Assembly (NCBI RefSeq): GCF_916619195.1
Contig: NZ_CAKAKL010000014.1
Coordinates: 1-64,000, forward strand
Source of the DNA: Inquilinus sp. Marseille-Q2685
Lineage (GTDB): Bacteria; Pseudomonadota; Alphaproteobacteria; DSM-16000; Inquilinaceae
Length of the DNA stretch: 64,000 nt
Direction: 5' to 3'
In this document: positions 27,573-37,006 of the stretch, in pieces
Position numbering within the stretch: the stretch's first letter is position 1
How the letters are laid out: each line of letters opens with the position of its first letter
Notes under the pieces: model-generated
The model's input: only the letters and a program-made list of their open reading frames with translations
What the model was told of the DNA's origin: nothing
Database searches by the model: none
Position numbers and translations under genes: made by a program

Positions 27573-30500
27573 TCATGCGGCCTTGGCCTTGTCGGCCGGC
27601 ACCGAGACCAGCTCGTCATCGACGTCGCGGTCCAGCGCGGTGCGCGGCCGTTCCGCCGGGTCGCCGTAGCCGGCGCCGCCGGCCAGGACGATCTCGACGA
27701 TCTCGCAAGGCTTGGTCAGTTGCACCAACTCGCCGGTGCCGCAGTCGCGCAGGATCTGGCCCTGGGCGTCACGCACGACGCCACGGGCGGCCCCACCCGG
27801 CGCGCCGCCGAACAGGCCGGGGTTGCTGGACTTCACCCCCTCCGGATAGACCGCGACGAAGGTGGTCAGCCCGTCATCGGCCAGCTTGCGCAGCGACACG
27901 CGCTGGCCAAGCCCGCCGCGATGCCGGCCCGGGCCGCCGGAGTCCTGGACATAGGTCTTCTCCAGCACCAGCACCGGCACCCGGGTCTCGAACAGCTCGA
28001 CCGAGGTGTTGGCGGCCGAAGTCGGCCACAGCAGCCCCGACTTGCCGTCGCCATGCGACGAGGCGCCCTGCCCGCCGCCCATGAACAGCATGTCGGAATA
28101 GGTGGCCCCCGCCCCGTCGCGGCCATAGATGGTGGCGGCCACCGGCAGGCCGGTGAAGGCCTGCACCTTGTCCGGCGCCGCCTCGGCCAAGGCACGGAAG
28201 ATGTTCGGCGCGATGTACCAGCCGGTACGGGTGCGCAGGTTCACCGCCATCGGCTTGGTCGCGTTCAGGATCGACCCTTCCGGCGCCTTCACCTCGAACG
28301 GCCGGTAGCAGCCGGCATTGCCGCGGACATTCGGCGTCAGCATGCATTTCAGCGGATAGGTCGCATGCGCCGCGGTGTAGTTCAGCGTGCAGTTCAGCCC
28401 GCCTTGCGGCAGCTGCGCCGGCGCGCCGTCGAAGTCGAGGGTGATGCGGTCGCCGGCGATGGTCAGCGCCAGCGGATAGCGCAGCGTCTGGCCCAGCGGG
28501 TTGTTCTCGATCTCCGACCGGTAGGTGCCGTCCGGCAGCGCCGCGATCGCCTCGCGCATCGCCTTCTCGGACCGGCCCTGCACCACCGCGGCCAGGGCCC
28601 GCAGGTCCTGCATGCCGTATTCCCGCATGAAGGCGACCAGCCGGTCGGCGCCGAGCGCGTTCGCGGCGACGAAGGAATGGATGTCGCCGGTCACCTGGCC
28701 CGGGTTGCGCACATTCTCGGCCAGCAGGCGGAACAGCGTCGCGTTCGGCCGCCCCTCCTCCACCAGCTTCATCGGCGGGATCTGGAAGCCTTCCTCGTAG
28801 ATCTCGCGCGCCCGCAGGCTGTCCTTGGTGCCGCCGATGTCGGAGACGTGGCCGACCGTGCCCATCAGCCCGACCAGCCTTCCGTCATGGAACACCGGCG
28901 TGACCACGGCGATGTCGAACAGGTGGCCGGCGCACAGCCAGGGGTCGTTGGTGACCAGCACATCGCCCGGCCGCAGCGTCTCGGCCGGGTACTCCTGCAG
29001 CAGCGCCTTCACCGCCCGCGGCAGGGTCAGGTTGAACACCGGCATCGCCCGCGGCGAATGGGCCAGGGTCTCCCCCTCGGGGTCCAAGAGCTCGCAGGCG
29101 AAGTCCTGGGCCTCGGAGATCACCAGCGAGAAGGCGGTGCGGCAGACCGTCAGCCACATCTCCTCGACCACGGTGACCAGGCGGCTCCACATGATCTCCA
29201 GCGCGATCGGATCGGCCTCGATCCGGGCGATCGCCTCGGGCAGCGGCATCTCGGCCGTCACCAGCGCCTGGACCGGCGCGGCGACGCCGATGGCGATGCG
29301 CAGGTTCAGCGTGTCGTCGACCCGGACGATGTCGCCCGGCGGCACGATGGTGGTGGATTCCCGCTCCTCGATGATCGCCGGCCCCTCGATCCGGTCGCCC
29401 GGCACCAGGGCGTAGCGGTCATAGATCACGGCCTCGACCAGCCCCTCGGCGAAGCGGGCCTGGCGCACACCCTTGCGCTTGGCCGCGGCGTCGCCGCCGC
29501 CGGCCGCGCCGGTCAGCGACAGCGTCGGGGTCGGGCCCAGGCAGCGGACCCGGAAGTTGATCGCCTCGATCTCGGCCCTGCCATACAGCGAGGTGTAGCG
29601 GGCGGTGTAGACCTCGGCGAAGGCGGCGCGGACCACCTCCAGGCTGCCGGCGTCGATCGCGCCGGCCGGCAGCGGCACGGCGATCTCGTGCATCTGCCCG
29701 GTCAGCCGCATGTCGGCGCTGCGCTCGACCGTCACCTCGGCATCATCGACGCCCGCCTCGGCCAGGCGCCGCCGGCCCTCGGCCTCCAGCTCCGCCAGCA
29801 CGCCGTTGACGGCAGCGGCATCGAAGTCACCGGAGAAGCGCACCGGGTGCGAGCGCACCAGCTCGAAGGACAGCGGCGCCGCCAGGAAGCCCAGCGCCGA
29901 GGCGGCGCCGGAGGCCGGCGGGATGATCACCTCCGCCACGCCCAGGGTGCGCGCCACGCCGGCGGCATGGGCCGGGCCGGCGCCGCCGAAGCCGACCATG
30001 GCATAGCGGCGCGGGTCCTTGCCCTTCTCGACCAGATGGACGCGGGCGGCGGCGGCCATGCTCTCGGTCACCACCTTGTGGATGCCCCAGGCCGCCTCCT
30101 CGACCGATAGGCCCAGCGGCTCCGCGACGCGCGCCACCGCGGCCTCGGCCGCCGCCTTGTCCAGCGCCATGCGGCCGCCCAGGAAGAAGCCGGGGTCGTA
30201 ATAGCCCAGCACCAGATTGGCGTCGGTCACCGTCGGCTCGACCCCGCCCTTGCCGTAGCAGGCCGGGCCCGGGTCGGAGCCGGCGGAATGCGGCCCGACG
30301 CGCAGCAGCCCGACCTCGTCGATCGAGGCGATCGACCCGCCGCCGGCGCCGATCTCGATCATGTCGATCACCGGCGCCTTGATCGGCAGGCCCGAGCCCT
30401 TCTTGAAGCGATGGACGCGCCCCGCCTCCATCATCGGCGCGATCTCGGCGCGGCCGTCCTCGATCATGCAGGCCTTGGCGGTGGTGCCGCCCATGTCGAA

Positions 30501-31364
30501 GGAGATGACGTCCGGCTTGCCGGCCAGCGCGCCGAACAGCGCCGTCGCTAGGCCGCCGCCGGCCGGGCCGGATTCGAGCAGGCGGATCGGGAAGGCGCGC
30601 GCCGTCTCCGGCGCCACCAGCCCGCCGGCCGAATGCATCAGTCGCAGCGTGCCGCTGAAGCCGCGCGCCGCCAATTCCCGCTCCAGCCGCTGCAGGTAGC
30701 GGTCCATCAGCGGCTGGACATAGGCGTTGGCGCAGGTCGTGACGCAGCGCTGGTACTCCCACAGCTCTGCCACCACCTCGGAGGACAGCGACACCGCCAG
30801 CTGCGGGAACTCGGCCCGGGCGATCTCGCTGACGATCCGCTCATGCTCCGGGTTGCGGTAGGAATGCAGGAAGCAGACGGCGACCGCCTCGACGCCCTCC
30901 CCCACCAGCTTCCGCAGCGCGCTGCGGACAGCCTCGCGGTCCAATGCCTCGACCCCCGTGCCGTCGCGATCCACCCGCTCGGGCACCTCCAGCCGCAACC
31001 GGCGGGCCACCAGCGGCTCCGGGAACTGCAGGAACAGGTCGTAGATGTCGTAGCGCTGCTCCGTGCCCATCTCCAGCACGTCGCGGAAGCCTCGGGTGGT
31101 GATCAGGCCCAGCTTCGCGCCCTTGCGCTCGATCACCGCGTTGGTGACCAAGGTGGTGCCGTGCACCATCTCGCCCACATCCGCCACCTGGATGCCGGCC
31201 ATCGCCACCAGTTCCTCGATCCCGGCCAGCGCCGCCTCGGACGGGTCGTGCGGCGTGGTCAGCCGCTTGTGCAGCTTCACCGTCCGCCCCTCGCCGTCAT
31301 AGAGGATGAAATCGGTGAAGGTGCCGCCGATGTCGAAGCCGATGCGCCAGCGCGTCGCCTGCAT
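27573..31364 (-). CDS. Fused hydantoinase A/B, 5-oxoprolinase type
   Basis: A 1263-residue fusion. Residues ~7-180 are the HyuA N-terminal ATPase lobe (FDIGGTFTDFILYD, an ASKHA phosphate loop), ~180-700 the HyuA main and C-terminal domains (GGLVAPETARAFPIRLLESG, SFDMGGTTAKACMI), and ~710-1240 HyuB (IMWSRLVTVVEEMWLTVCR, GHVSDIGG). The fused layout and length match ATP-dependent 5-oxoprolinase rather than the split HyuAB or acetone carboxylase subunits. The reaction opens a lactam at the cost of ATP. The start at MQATRWRIG is 14 bp after the IclR stop, so the two are co-transcribed. Substrate choice (5-oxoproline or a hydantoin) is inferred. Confidence 0.9.
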   Translation of the reverse strand: MQATRWRIGFDIGGTFTDFILYDGEGRTVKLHKRLTTPHDPSEAALAGIEELVAMAGIQVADVGEMVHGTTLVTNAVIERKGAKLGLITTRGFRDVLEMGTEQRYDIYDLFLQFPEPLVARRLRLEVPERVDRDGTGVEALDREAVRSALRKLVGEGVEAVAVCFLHSYRNPEHERIVSEIARAEFPQLAVSLSSEVVAELWEYQRCVTTCANAYVQPLMDRYLQRLERELAARGFSGTLRLMHSAGGLVAPETARAFPIRLLESGPAGGGLATALFGALAGKPDVISFDMGGTTAKACMIEDGRAEIAPMMEAGRVHRFKKGSGLPIKAPVIDMIEIGAGGGSIASIDEVGLLRVGPHSAGSDPGPACYGKGGVEPTVTDANLVLGYYDPGFFLGGRMALDKAAAEAAVARVAEPLGLSVEEAAWGIHKVVTESMAAAARVHLVEKGKDPRRYAMVGFGGAGPAHAAGVARTLGVAEVIIPPASGAASALGFLAAPLSFELVRSHPVRFSGDFDAAAVNGVLAELEAEGRRRLAEAGVDDAEVTVERSADMRLTGQMHEIAVPLPAGAIDAGSLEVVRAAFAEVYTARYTSLYGRAEIEAINFRVRCLGPTPTLSLTGAAGGGDAAAKRKGVRQARFAEGLVEAVIYDRYALVPGDRIEGPAIIEERESTTIVPPGDIVRVDDTLNLRIAIGVAAPVQALVTAEMPLPEAIARIEADPIALEIMWSRLVTVVEEMWLTVCRTAFSLVISEAQDFACELLDPEGETLAHSPRAMPVFNLTLPRAVKALLQEYPAETLRPGDVLVTNDPWLCAGHLFDIAVVTPVFHDGRLVGLMGTVGHVSDIGGTKDSLRAREIYEEGFQIPPMKLVEEGRPNATLFRLLAENVRNPGQVTGDIHSFVAANALGADRLVAFMREYGMQDLRALAAVVQGRSEKAMREAIAALPDGTYRSEIENNPLGQTLRYPLALTIAGDRITLDFDGAPAQLPQGGLNCTLNYTAAHATYPLKCMLTPNVRGNAGCYRPFEVKAPEGSILNATKPMAVNLRTRTGWYIAPNIFRALAEAAPDKVQAFTGLPVAATIYGRDGAGATYSDMLFMGGGQGASSHGDGKSGLLWPTSAANTSVELFETRVPVLVLEKTYVQDSGGPGRHRGGLGQRVSLRKLADDGLTTFVAVYPEGVKSSNPGLFGGAPGGAARGVVRDAQGQILRDCGTGELVQLTKPCEIVEIVLAGGAGYGDPAERPRTALDRDVDDELVSVPADKAKAA

Positions 31365-31378
31365 GATCTGGTCCTTGG

Positions 31379-32161
31379 TTACGCTGCGGAGGCCGAGAGC
31401 CCGGCCTGGTTCGTCCATTGCGGGTCGCCGGCCAGGGCCGCGACCTCCCGTGCCCCGGCCAGCAGCCGGGCGATGATGTCCTCCCGCTCCTCCGCCGTGA
31501 CGGTCGAGACCGGGTACGCGATGCAGAGGCTGACCGCCTCGCCCGTCTCGGGCGACCCGACGGCAGCGGCCAGGGCGCCGACGCCGCGATTGGCCTCGTC
31601 ATGGGATTCGGCGAAGCCCAGGCGGCGCACTTTGCCCAGCCGCTCCAGCAGCTCGTCGAGACTCTGCGGCGCAGTCGGCGAGACCGGCGGCCAGGGCTGA
31701 GGAAACAGCGCCCGCACCTGCTCGTCCGGCAGCCGGGCCAGCAGCGACCGGCCCGTGGCGCTGGAATGGGCCGCCAGCGGCCGGCCGACCGGCGTGGCGA
31801 CGCGCAGCACATTGGTGCCGGGATGGTAGGTCAGGCCCATGACCTCGCCGCCATCGCGGATCGAGACATAGCCGGTGTGGCCGACCGCGGCGACGATCCG
31901 GGCCACCACCGCATCCGCCCGGCCGACCAGCGACGAGGTCGAGCTGTACAGATGCGCGACGCCGAGGATCAGCGGCCCCGGGCGGTAGCGCTTGGTGTCG
32001 CCGATCGTCTCCAGCAGCCCCGCGTCGCGCATCGCCCGCAGCAGGCGGGAGATATTGCTCTTCGGCAGCGACAGCAGCGCCGCCGCTTCCGTCACCGTGA
32101 TCTCGGTGCGGCTGGTGGAGAAGCAGCGCAGGACAGCGGCGGCGCTTTCAAGCGTGGTCAT
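31379..32161 (-). CDS. IclR-family transcriptional regulator
   Basis: A 260-residue IclR regulator: winged helix at residues ~1-65 (VTEAAALLSLPKSNISRLL) and an effector domain (AAVGHTGYVSIRDGGEV, HSSATGRSLLA). It is the first gene of the IclR-oxoprolinase-OPT unit and probably controls it. A perfect dyad of TGGAAC type lies 13 bp upstream of its start, suggesting autoregulation. Confidence 0.93.
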   Translation of the reverse strand: MTTLESAAAVLRCFSTSRTEITVTEAAALLSLPKSNISRLLRAMRDAGLLETIGDTKRYRPGPLILGVAHLYSSTSSLVGRADAVVARIVAAVGHTGYVSIRDGGEVMGLTYHPGTNVLRVATPVGRPLAAHSSATGRSLLARLPDEQVRALFPQPWPPVSPTAPQSLDELLERLGKVRRLGFAESHDEANRGVGALAAAVGSPETGEAVSLCIAYPVSTVTAEEREDIIARLLAGAREVAALAGDPQWTNQAGLSASAA

Positions 32162-32174
32162 GAAGCCATCCAGA

Positions 32175-32191
32175 GTTCCATTTTATGGAAC
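32175..32191. promoter_or_regulatory. Probable IclR operator
   Basis: GTTCCAT-TTT-ATGGAAC is a perfect inverted repeat with 7-bp arms just upstream of the IclR start, similar in form to known IclR-type sites (TGGAA half-sites). A further TTGGAACC half-site lies at ~32206. The rest of the 229-bp gap to the next gene shows nothing else I can name. Confidence 0.65.
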
Positions 32192-32390
32192 TTGATTTCT
32201 AACTATTGGAACCCTAGCAACGACCGCAGGATCTCGGCAAGCCTCGCCTGCGGTCGAGATGCCGGAAGCATCCTTCCTGTCAGTCACTCTGGCGGAGCGA
32301 CGGAACATATCATGAACATCATTTAGCAGTGATCGCAATGAACAAGGTGTTCATCGCAGAACCGTCAGGCTTGGATACTGCTGTGGCCGA

Positions 32391-33239
32391 TCAGAACCGC
32401 CCGAGCATGGCCCCCAGCACCAGATCGGCTTGGCGCAGCGGCGGCGGCTCCTGGACCAAGGCGGAAAAGACGTCATGCCCCGCCCGGCTCAGCCGGCGCA
32501 GGTAGCCGTCGGCCAGTCGCGCGGAGAGCAGGGCCGGCACGGCCGATCGTGGCACGTCACGGCGCAGCCGCCGTGCCTCGGCCAGCCGCTCGGCGGCGAC
32601 AGTCGCGACGCGCGCCACCGCCCGGCGCAGCCCCTCATGTGGCTTCATCTCGAACAGCAGGCCGCGGTCGGCGGCTTCGGTCGCGAGGAGCTCCTGGGGT
32701 AGGTACAGGCGCTTCTGCCGGGCGTGGAACGGCACGGCGCGCATCAGCCCGACCAGCGCCCAGGCGGTCCCGACCGCCGTCGCCGCCCGATGCGCCGCGT
32801 CGTCGCGCACGCCCAGCACCTCGAGATGCAGGCGCAACAGCGGCCCGGCGGTGTCGGCGGCGTAGCGCTCGAGATCGGCGAGGGTCGCCGGCGGCTCGTC
32901 CTCCAGGTCGCGCTCGCGGGTGTCGATGACGGTGTCGAAATGGGCGCGGCTCAGGTCATGCGCCCAGACCGCAGGAGCCAGCGCGTCCAGCACCTCGTGC
33001 CGCCGCGGCCGGCCGTCATAGATCTCGCCGATCGCGTCGCGCCACCATTGCAGCCGGATCTGGCCGAGCAGCGGCTGGCTGACCATCTCGCGCGTCTTCG
33101 CCACCTCGATGTTGAAGGCGTAAAGCGCGAACAGCGCCGGCCGGCGCGGCGCCGGGGCGAATAGGCAGGTCAGGTAGCGGTCGTGGTCGAGGCGGCGAAC
33201 CTGATCGCCGTTCGGGCCCAAGGGATCGATGGTCGGCAT
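32391..33239 (-). CDS. Squalene/phytoene synthase-fold protein, NDUFAF6-like
   Basis: A 282-residue protein with the trans-isoprenyl synthase fold. The first aspartate-rich motif is replaced by DTRERDLEDEPPATLADLE, the pattern of the alphaproteobacterial group related to mitochondrial complex I assembly factor NDUFAF6 rather than of true phytoene synthases. No carotenoid or hopanoid genes are adjacent, and a Mth938/NDUFAF3 homologue lies 1.9 kb away, so a respiratory assembly role is inferred. Confidence 0.8.
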   Translation of the reverse strand: MPTIDPLGPNGDQVRRLDHDRYLTCLFAPAPRRPALFALYAFNIEVAKTREMVSQPLLGQIRLQWWRDAIGEIYDGRPRRHEVLDALAPAVWAHDLSRAHFDTVIDTRERDLEDEPPATLADLERYAADTAGPLLRLHLEVLGVRDDAAHRAATAVGTAWALVGLMRAVPFHARQKRLYLPQELLATEAADRGLLFEMKPHEGLRRAVARVATVAAERLAEARRLRRDVPRSAVPALLSARLADGYLRRLSRAGHDVFSALVQEPPPLRQADLVLGAMLGRF

Positions 33240-33342
33240 GGCGCCCCTATATGCCCGCTCGCGGCCCCGATCGCCACCGGAGCTTGCCAGCGGCGGCTTC
33301 AGGCTGAAGACTTGGGTCCGAAAACATCAGGGGAGGCGACCG

Positions 33343-34584
33343 ATGAAGGCGATCATCGTCGGTGGCGGCATCGGCGGGCTGACCGCGGCGCCGATGCTGC
33401 AGGCGCGCGGCATCGGCTGCGCCGTGTTCGAGCAGGCGACCGAGCCGCGGGAGGTCGGCGTCGGCATCAACACCCTGCCGCATGCAATCCAGGAGCTCGC
33501 CGGGCTCGGCCTGCTCGACCGGCTCGACGCCGTCGCCATCCGCACCCGGGAGCTGCTGTACACCAACCGCTTCGGCCAGATCGTGTGGCGCGAGCCGCGC
33601 GGCCTGGATGCCGGCTTCCCGGTGCCGCAGTTCTCGATCCATCGCGGCCGGCTGCACGGCGTGCTGCACAAGGCGGCGCGGGAGCGCCTGGGCGGCGAGA
33701 TCCACCACGGTCGGCGCCTGGCCGGCTTCGAGCAGACCGAGACCGAGGTCATCGCCCATTTCGTCGACCGCCACGGCGCGCCGGCCGGCACCGCGCGGGG
33801 TGATGTTCTCATCGCCGCGGACGGCATCCATTCGATCGTGCGGGACACGCTGTACCCCAACCAGGGGCCGCCCTCCTGGAACGGCGTGATGATCTGGCGC
33901 GGCGCGATCGATTGGCCCGCCTATATGGACGGGCGGACGATGATCGTGGCCGGCGGCATGCAGGCGAAGGTCGTGCTGTACCCGATCGCGCCGGGCACTG
34001 CGCCGGACCGGCGGCTGACCAACTGGGCGGTTTGCGCCCGCATCGGCGACGGCAGCACGCCCCCACCCCGGCGCGAGGACTGGTCGCGGCCCGGACGGAT
34101 GGACGAGGTATTGCCGCACGCCCGCCGTTTCGCGCTGCCCGAGGCCGACATCGGCGAGATCGTCCAGGCGACGCCGGAGTTCTGGGAATACCCGATGTGC
34201 GACCGCGATCCGCTGCCGCGCTGGCGGCACGGCCGGGTGACGCTGCTGGGCGACGCGGCGCATCCGATGTACCCGGTGGGGTCGAACGGCGCGTCCCAGG
34301 CGATCCTCGACGCCCGGGCCTTGGCCGATGCCCTGGCGGACGCGCCGGACGCCGTCGCGGCGCTGGAACGCTACGAGGCGGACCGGCGGCCGAAGACCGC
34401 TGAGATCGTCAAGCTGAACCGGAGCGGCGGGCCGGAGGGCGTGATCGACGTGATCGAGCAGCTGGCGCCGGACGGCTTCGAGGACATCGAGGCCGTCCTG
34501 TCGCATGCGGAGAGGCAGGCGATCGTCCGCGGCTATGCGACGGTCGCCGGCTTCACCCCGGCCCAGCTGCGCCGGCCGGGCTGA
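33343..34584 (+). CDS. FAD-dependent aromatic-ring monooxygenase
   Basis: A 413-residue group A flavin monooxygenase of the salicylate/3-hydroxybenzoate hydroxylase type. VGGGIGGLTAA is the FAD-binding GxGxxG loop, VLIAADGIHS the DG motif, and GDAAHPMYPVGSNGASQAI the GD motif. The substrate is probably a phenolic acid or related ring compound. The ATG at 33343 follows GGGGAGG. It is convergent with the cupin gene (stops touching) and lies between two genes that are usually near neighbours, so it looks inserted. Confidence 0.88.
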   Translation: MKAIIVGGGIGGLTAAPMLQARGIGCAVFEQATEPREVGVGINTLPHAIQELAGLGLLDRLDAVAIRTRELLYTNRFGQIVWREPRGLDAGFPVPQFSIHRGRLHGVLHKAARERLGGEIHHGRRLAGFEQTETEVIAHFVDRHGAPAGTARGDVLIAADGIHSIVRDTLYPNQGPPSWNGVMIWRGAIDWPAYMDGRTMIVAGGMQAKVVLYPIAPGTAPDRRLTNWAVCARIGDGSTPPPRREDWSRPGRMDEVLPHARRFALPEADIGEIVQATPEFWEYPMCDRDPLPRWRHGRVTLLGDAAHPMYPVGSNGASQAILDARALADALADAPDAVAALERYEADRRPKTAEIVKLNRSGGPEGVIDVIEQLAPDGFEDIEAVLSHAERQAIVRGYATVAGFTPAQLRRPG

Positions 34585-35034
34585 TTAGGCGGGCGGCGGC
34601 AGGAAGTCGACGTCGTGCTTCGCCGCCAGCGCCACCACCGCCTCCGGCGTCTGCTCCGGCAGGTCGTGCAGGGCCTGGAACAGCTCGACCAGCCGGCCGG
34701 TCGGCGCCACCCAGAACAGCGACTTCGCGATCGCGCCGCTGTTGTTGAAGATGCCGTGCGGGATGCCCTTGGGCAGGCGCACGAGATCGCCGACCGAGGC
34801 CGAGGCGTTCTTCCCGTCGAGCAGGAAGTCGAGCTGGCCCTCGAGGATATAGAGGAACTCGTCCTGCAGCGGGTGGATGTGAGGCGGCACGAAGGTGCCG
34901 ATGCCGAAGGTGGCGTGCCAGGCGAAGCTGTCCGCCGAGATCTGCTTCGGCACATAGGTCTGGCCCAGGATCGACCAGGCGATGTTGTCGATCCCCTCCG
35001 CGGCCCCGGTGATGCCCGCCGTCATCGGCTTCAT
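34585..35034 (-). CDS. Cupin-domain protein
   Basis: A 149-residue single-domain cupin. Motif 1 is PPHIHPLQDEFLYILEG (His, His, Glu) and motif 2 GDLVRLPKGIPHGIFN (His), so the metal site is intact. It resembles quercetin-dioxygenase-like cupins. Its stop directly abuts the stop of the convergent monooxygenase, and the two may act on one aromatic compound; this is inference. Confidence 0.85.
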   Translation of the reverse strand: MKPMTAGITGAAEGIDNIAWSILGQTYVPKQISADSFAWHATFGIGTFVPPHIHPLQDEFLYILEGQLDFLLDGKNASASVGDLVRLPKGIPHGIFNNSGAIAKSLFWVAPTGRLVELFQALHDLPEQTPEAVVALAAKHDVDFLPPPA

Positions 35035-35092
35035 GTCGCGCCTCCCCTGCTGCTCGCCTTGAGTTTAGACAAGCGGCCGGGTTAAAGCGATG

Positions 35093-35467
35093 TCAGACCG
35101 GAATCAGCGCCGCGGCGGCGCGCCGGCCTTCCGAGATCAGGACGTTGTAGGTGCGGCAGGCGGCGCCGGTGTCCATCGCGTCCATGCCGATGCCGGCCTC
35201 GCGGATCTGCCGCCGCAGCGCCGAGGGCAGCAGCACCATGCGCGGGCCGCAGCCGATCAGCAGCACCTCGACCGGCGGGTCGATCCGTCGCACCGGGTCG
35301 AGGTGAGCCAAGGCGAGATCCTCGATCCGATCCAGCGACCAGGGCGCCTCGCCTTCCGGCCAGATCAGCATCGGTCCCTGGTACAGGGCGCCGGCGACGC
35401 GGAACCCGCCCGGCGGATAGCCGTCGATCATCCGCCGGCCGGGCGGGATGACGGAGGAGATTTCCAT
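35093..35467 (-). CDS. Mth938-like (NDUFAF3-type) protein
   Basis: A 124-residue Mth938-domain (DUF498) protein, homologous to complex I assembly factor NDUFAF3. The family core VEVLLIGCGPRMVLLP and a C-terminal AACRTYNVLISEGRRAAAAL are clear. In many alphaproteobacteria it sits between secF and the phytoene-synthase-like gene; here secDF are absent and it directly follows yajC with a 27-bp gap. It is probably co-transcribed with yajC. Confidence 0.88.
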   Translation of the reverse strand: MEISSVIPPGRRMIDGYPPGGFRVAGALYQGPMLIWPEGEAPWSLDRIEDLALAHLDPVRRIDPPVEVLLIGCGPRMVLLPSALRRQIREAGIGMDAMDTGAACRTYNVLISEGRRAAAALIPV

Positions 35468-35494
35468 GCCCGATCCCGCTCCGCCCCGTTCAGA

Positions 35495-35938
35495 TCACTT
35501 CCGCGATAGGAAGCGGCCCAGCCCCTTCGGCTTCTCGGCCTCGGCCGGCGCGTTGGCGGCGGCCGGCGGCACGGCCTCCTCGTCCTTGTCGCCATTGCCC
35601 GATCCGCCGTTCTTGGCCGGCTCGGTGCGGGCCAGGACGGTGGTGACGGTGCTGCGGATCACCTTGACCCGGACGTTCTCGGCGATTTCCACCGTCAGCT
35701 CGTCATCGGCCACCTTCTGCACGGTGCCGACGATGCCGCCGCCGGTGACGATGCGGTCGCCGCGGCGCAGCGCGCCCAGCATGTCGCGATGCTCCTTCGC
35801 TCGCTTCTGCTGCGGCCGGATGAGCAGGAAGTAGAACACCACGAAGATCAGGATCAGCGGCGCGAATTGCATCAGCAGGCCAGCACCGCCGGCCGCACCG
35901 GCATCAGCCGTCTGGGCATAAGCCTCGGAAATCAGCAT
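35495..35938 (-). CDS. yajC: Preprotein translocase subunit YajC
   Basis: A 147-residue YajC, the small accessory subunit of the Sec holotranslocon. One N-terminal TM helix (LILIFVVFYFLLIRPQQKRA, with the family RPQQKR tail) is followed by the soluble domain (RRGDRIVTGGGIVGTVQKV) and an Ala/Glu/Pro-rich tail of ~45 residues, longer than in E. coli. The start at MLISEAYAQ (35938) is preferred because GGAG lies just upstream; an ATG at 35950 is possible. Confidence 0.94.
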   Translation of the reverse strand: MLISEAYAQTADAGAAGGAGLLMQFAPLILIFVVFYFLLIRPQQKRAKEHRDMLGALRRGDRIVTGGGIVGTVQKVADDELTVEIAENVRVKVIRSTVTTVLARTEPAKNGGSGNGDKDEEAVPPAAANAPAEAEKPKGLGRFLSRK

Positions 35939-36106
35939 TCTTCGCTCCACCTTTGCAGTCGCGCGCGACTATAGCGGCCGGGGCCGCGGTTGCAACGGAA
36001 TCCGGTCCGCCTGCAATGGCGCAGGGGAGGCTTGCGGCGGTTGATCTCGACACCCATGCGGCACGATCATTAGCGTCGGCGGGCCGAAAGCGAAGGAGAC
36101 CGTCCG

Positions 36107-36979
36107 GTGGCCGACCTGGACCTGACACAATTGCAACTGCTGACCCGCATCGCCGATGCGCTGGAACGGCTGGCCCCGCCACCGCCGGCGCCGACGGATC
36201 TGGCCAGCGCCGACGCCTTCACCTGGGACGCCGAGCACTGCCGGCTGCAACCCGTCCCGGCGGTCAGCAAGGTCGATCTCGACCTGCTGCAGGGCATCCA
36301 GTTGCAGCGCGACCTGTTGCTGGAGAACACCCGCCGCTTCGCCCGGGGCCTGCCGGCCAACAACGCCCTGCTGTGGGGCTCGCGCGGCATGGGCAAGAGC
36401 TCGCTGGTCAAGTCGGTGCATGCGGCGGTGAACGGCGAGGCCGACGGCATCCTGGCGCTGGTCGAGATCCATCGCGAGGACATCTCCTCCCTGCCCCGGC
36501 TGCTGCATCTGCTGCGCGCCTCGGACCGCCGCTTCATCCTGTTCTGCGACGACCTGTCCTTCGACGGCCAGGACGCCAGCTACAAGTCGCTGAAGGCGAT
36601 CCTGGAGGGCGGCATCGAGGGCCGGCCGGAGAACGTGGTGTTCTACGCCACCTCGAATCGCCGCCACATCCTGGCGCGCGAGATGATCGAGAACGAGCGG
36701 TCGACCGCGATCATCGCCGGCGAGGCGGTGGAGGAGAAGGTGTCGCTGTCCGACCGCTTCGGCCTGTGGCTCGGCTTCCATGGCTGCAACCAGGACACCT
36801 ATCTGGAGATGGTGGAAGGCTACGCCAAGGCCTTCGGCCTCGAGATCGCGCCCGAGACGCTGCGGGCCGAGGCGCTGGAATGGACCATCACCCGCGGCTC
36901 CCGCTCCGGCCGCGTCGCCTGGCAGTACATCCAGGACCTGGCCGGCCGCCTGGGCAAGCGGCTGGAGGCCGCGACGTAA
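36107..36979 (+). CDS. DUF815-family AAA+ ATPase
   Basis: A 290-residue ATPase of the DUF815 family. Walker A is LLWGSRGMGKSSLVK and Walker B is RFILFCDDLSF; FYATSNRRHI is the sensor-1 region. In alphaproteobacteria the gene is usually divergent from or next to yajC, as here. The function is unknown. Translation begins at a GTG following a GGAGAC site. Confidence 0.88.
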   Translation: MADLDLTQLQLLTRIADALERLAPPPPAPTDLASADAFTWDAEHCRLQPVPAVSKVDLDLLQGIQLQRDLLLENTRRFARGLPANNALLWGSRGMGKSSLVKSVHAAVNGEADGILALVEIHREDISSLPRLLHLLRASDRRFILFCDDLSFDGQDASYKSLKAILEGGIEGRPENVVFYATSNRRHILAREMIENERSTAIIAGEAVEEKVSLSDRFGLWLGFHGCNQDTYLEMVEGYAKAFGLEIAPETLRAEALEWTITRGSRSGRVAWQYIQDLAGRLGKRLEAAT

Positions 36980-37006
36980 AGGGGCGGCCTGCGCCGCACC
37001 TCCCCG

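Noticed and set aside
32391-33239. Phytoene synthase for carotenoids
   Set aside because: The aspartate-rich motif is changed and no carotenoid genes are near; the NDUFAF6-like assignment fits better.
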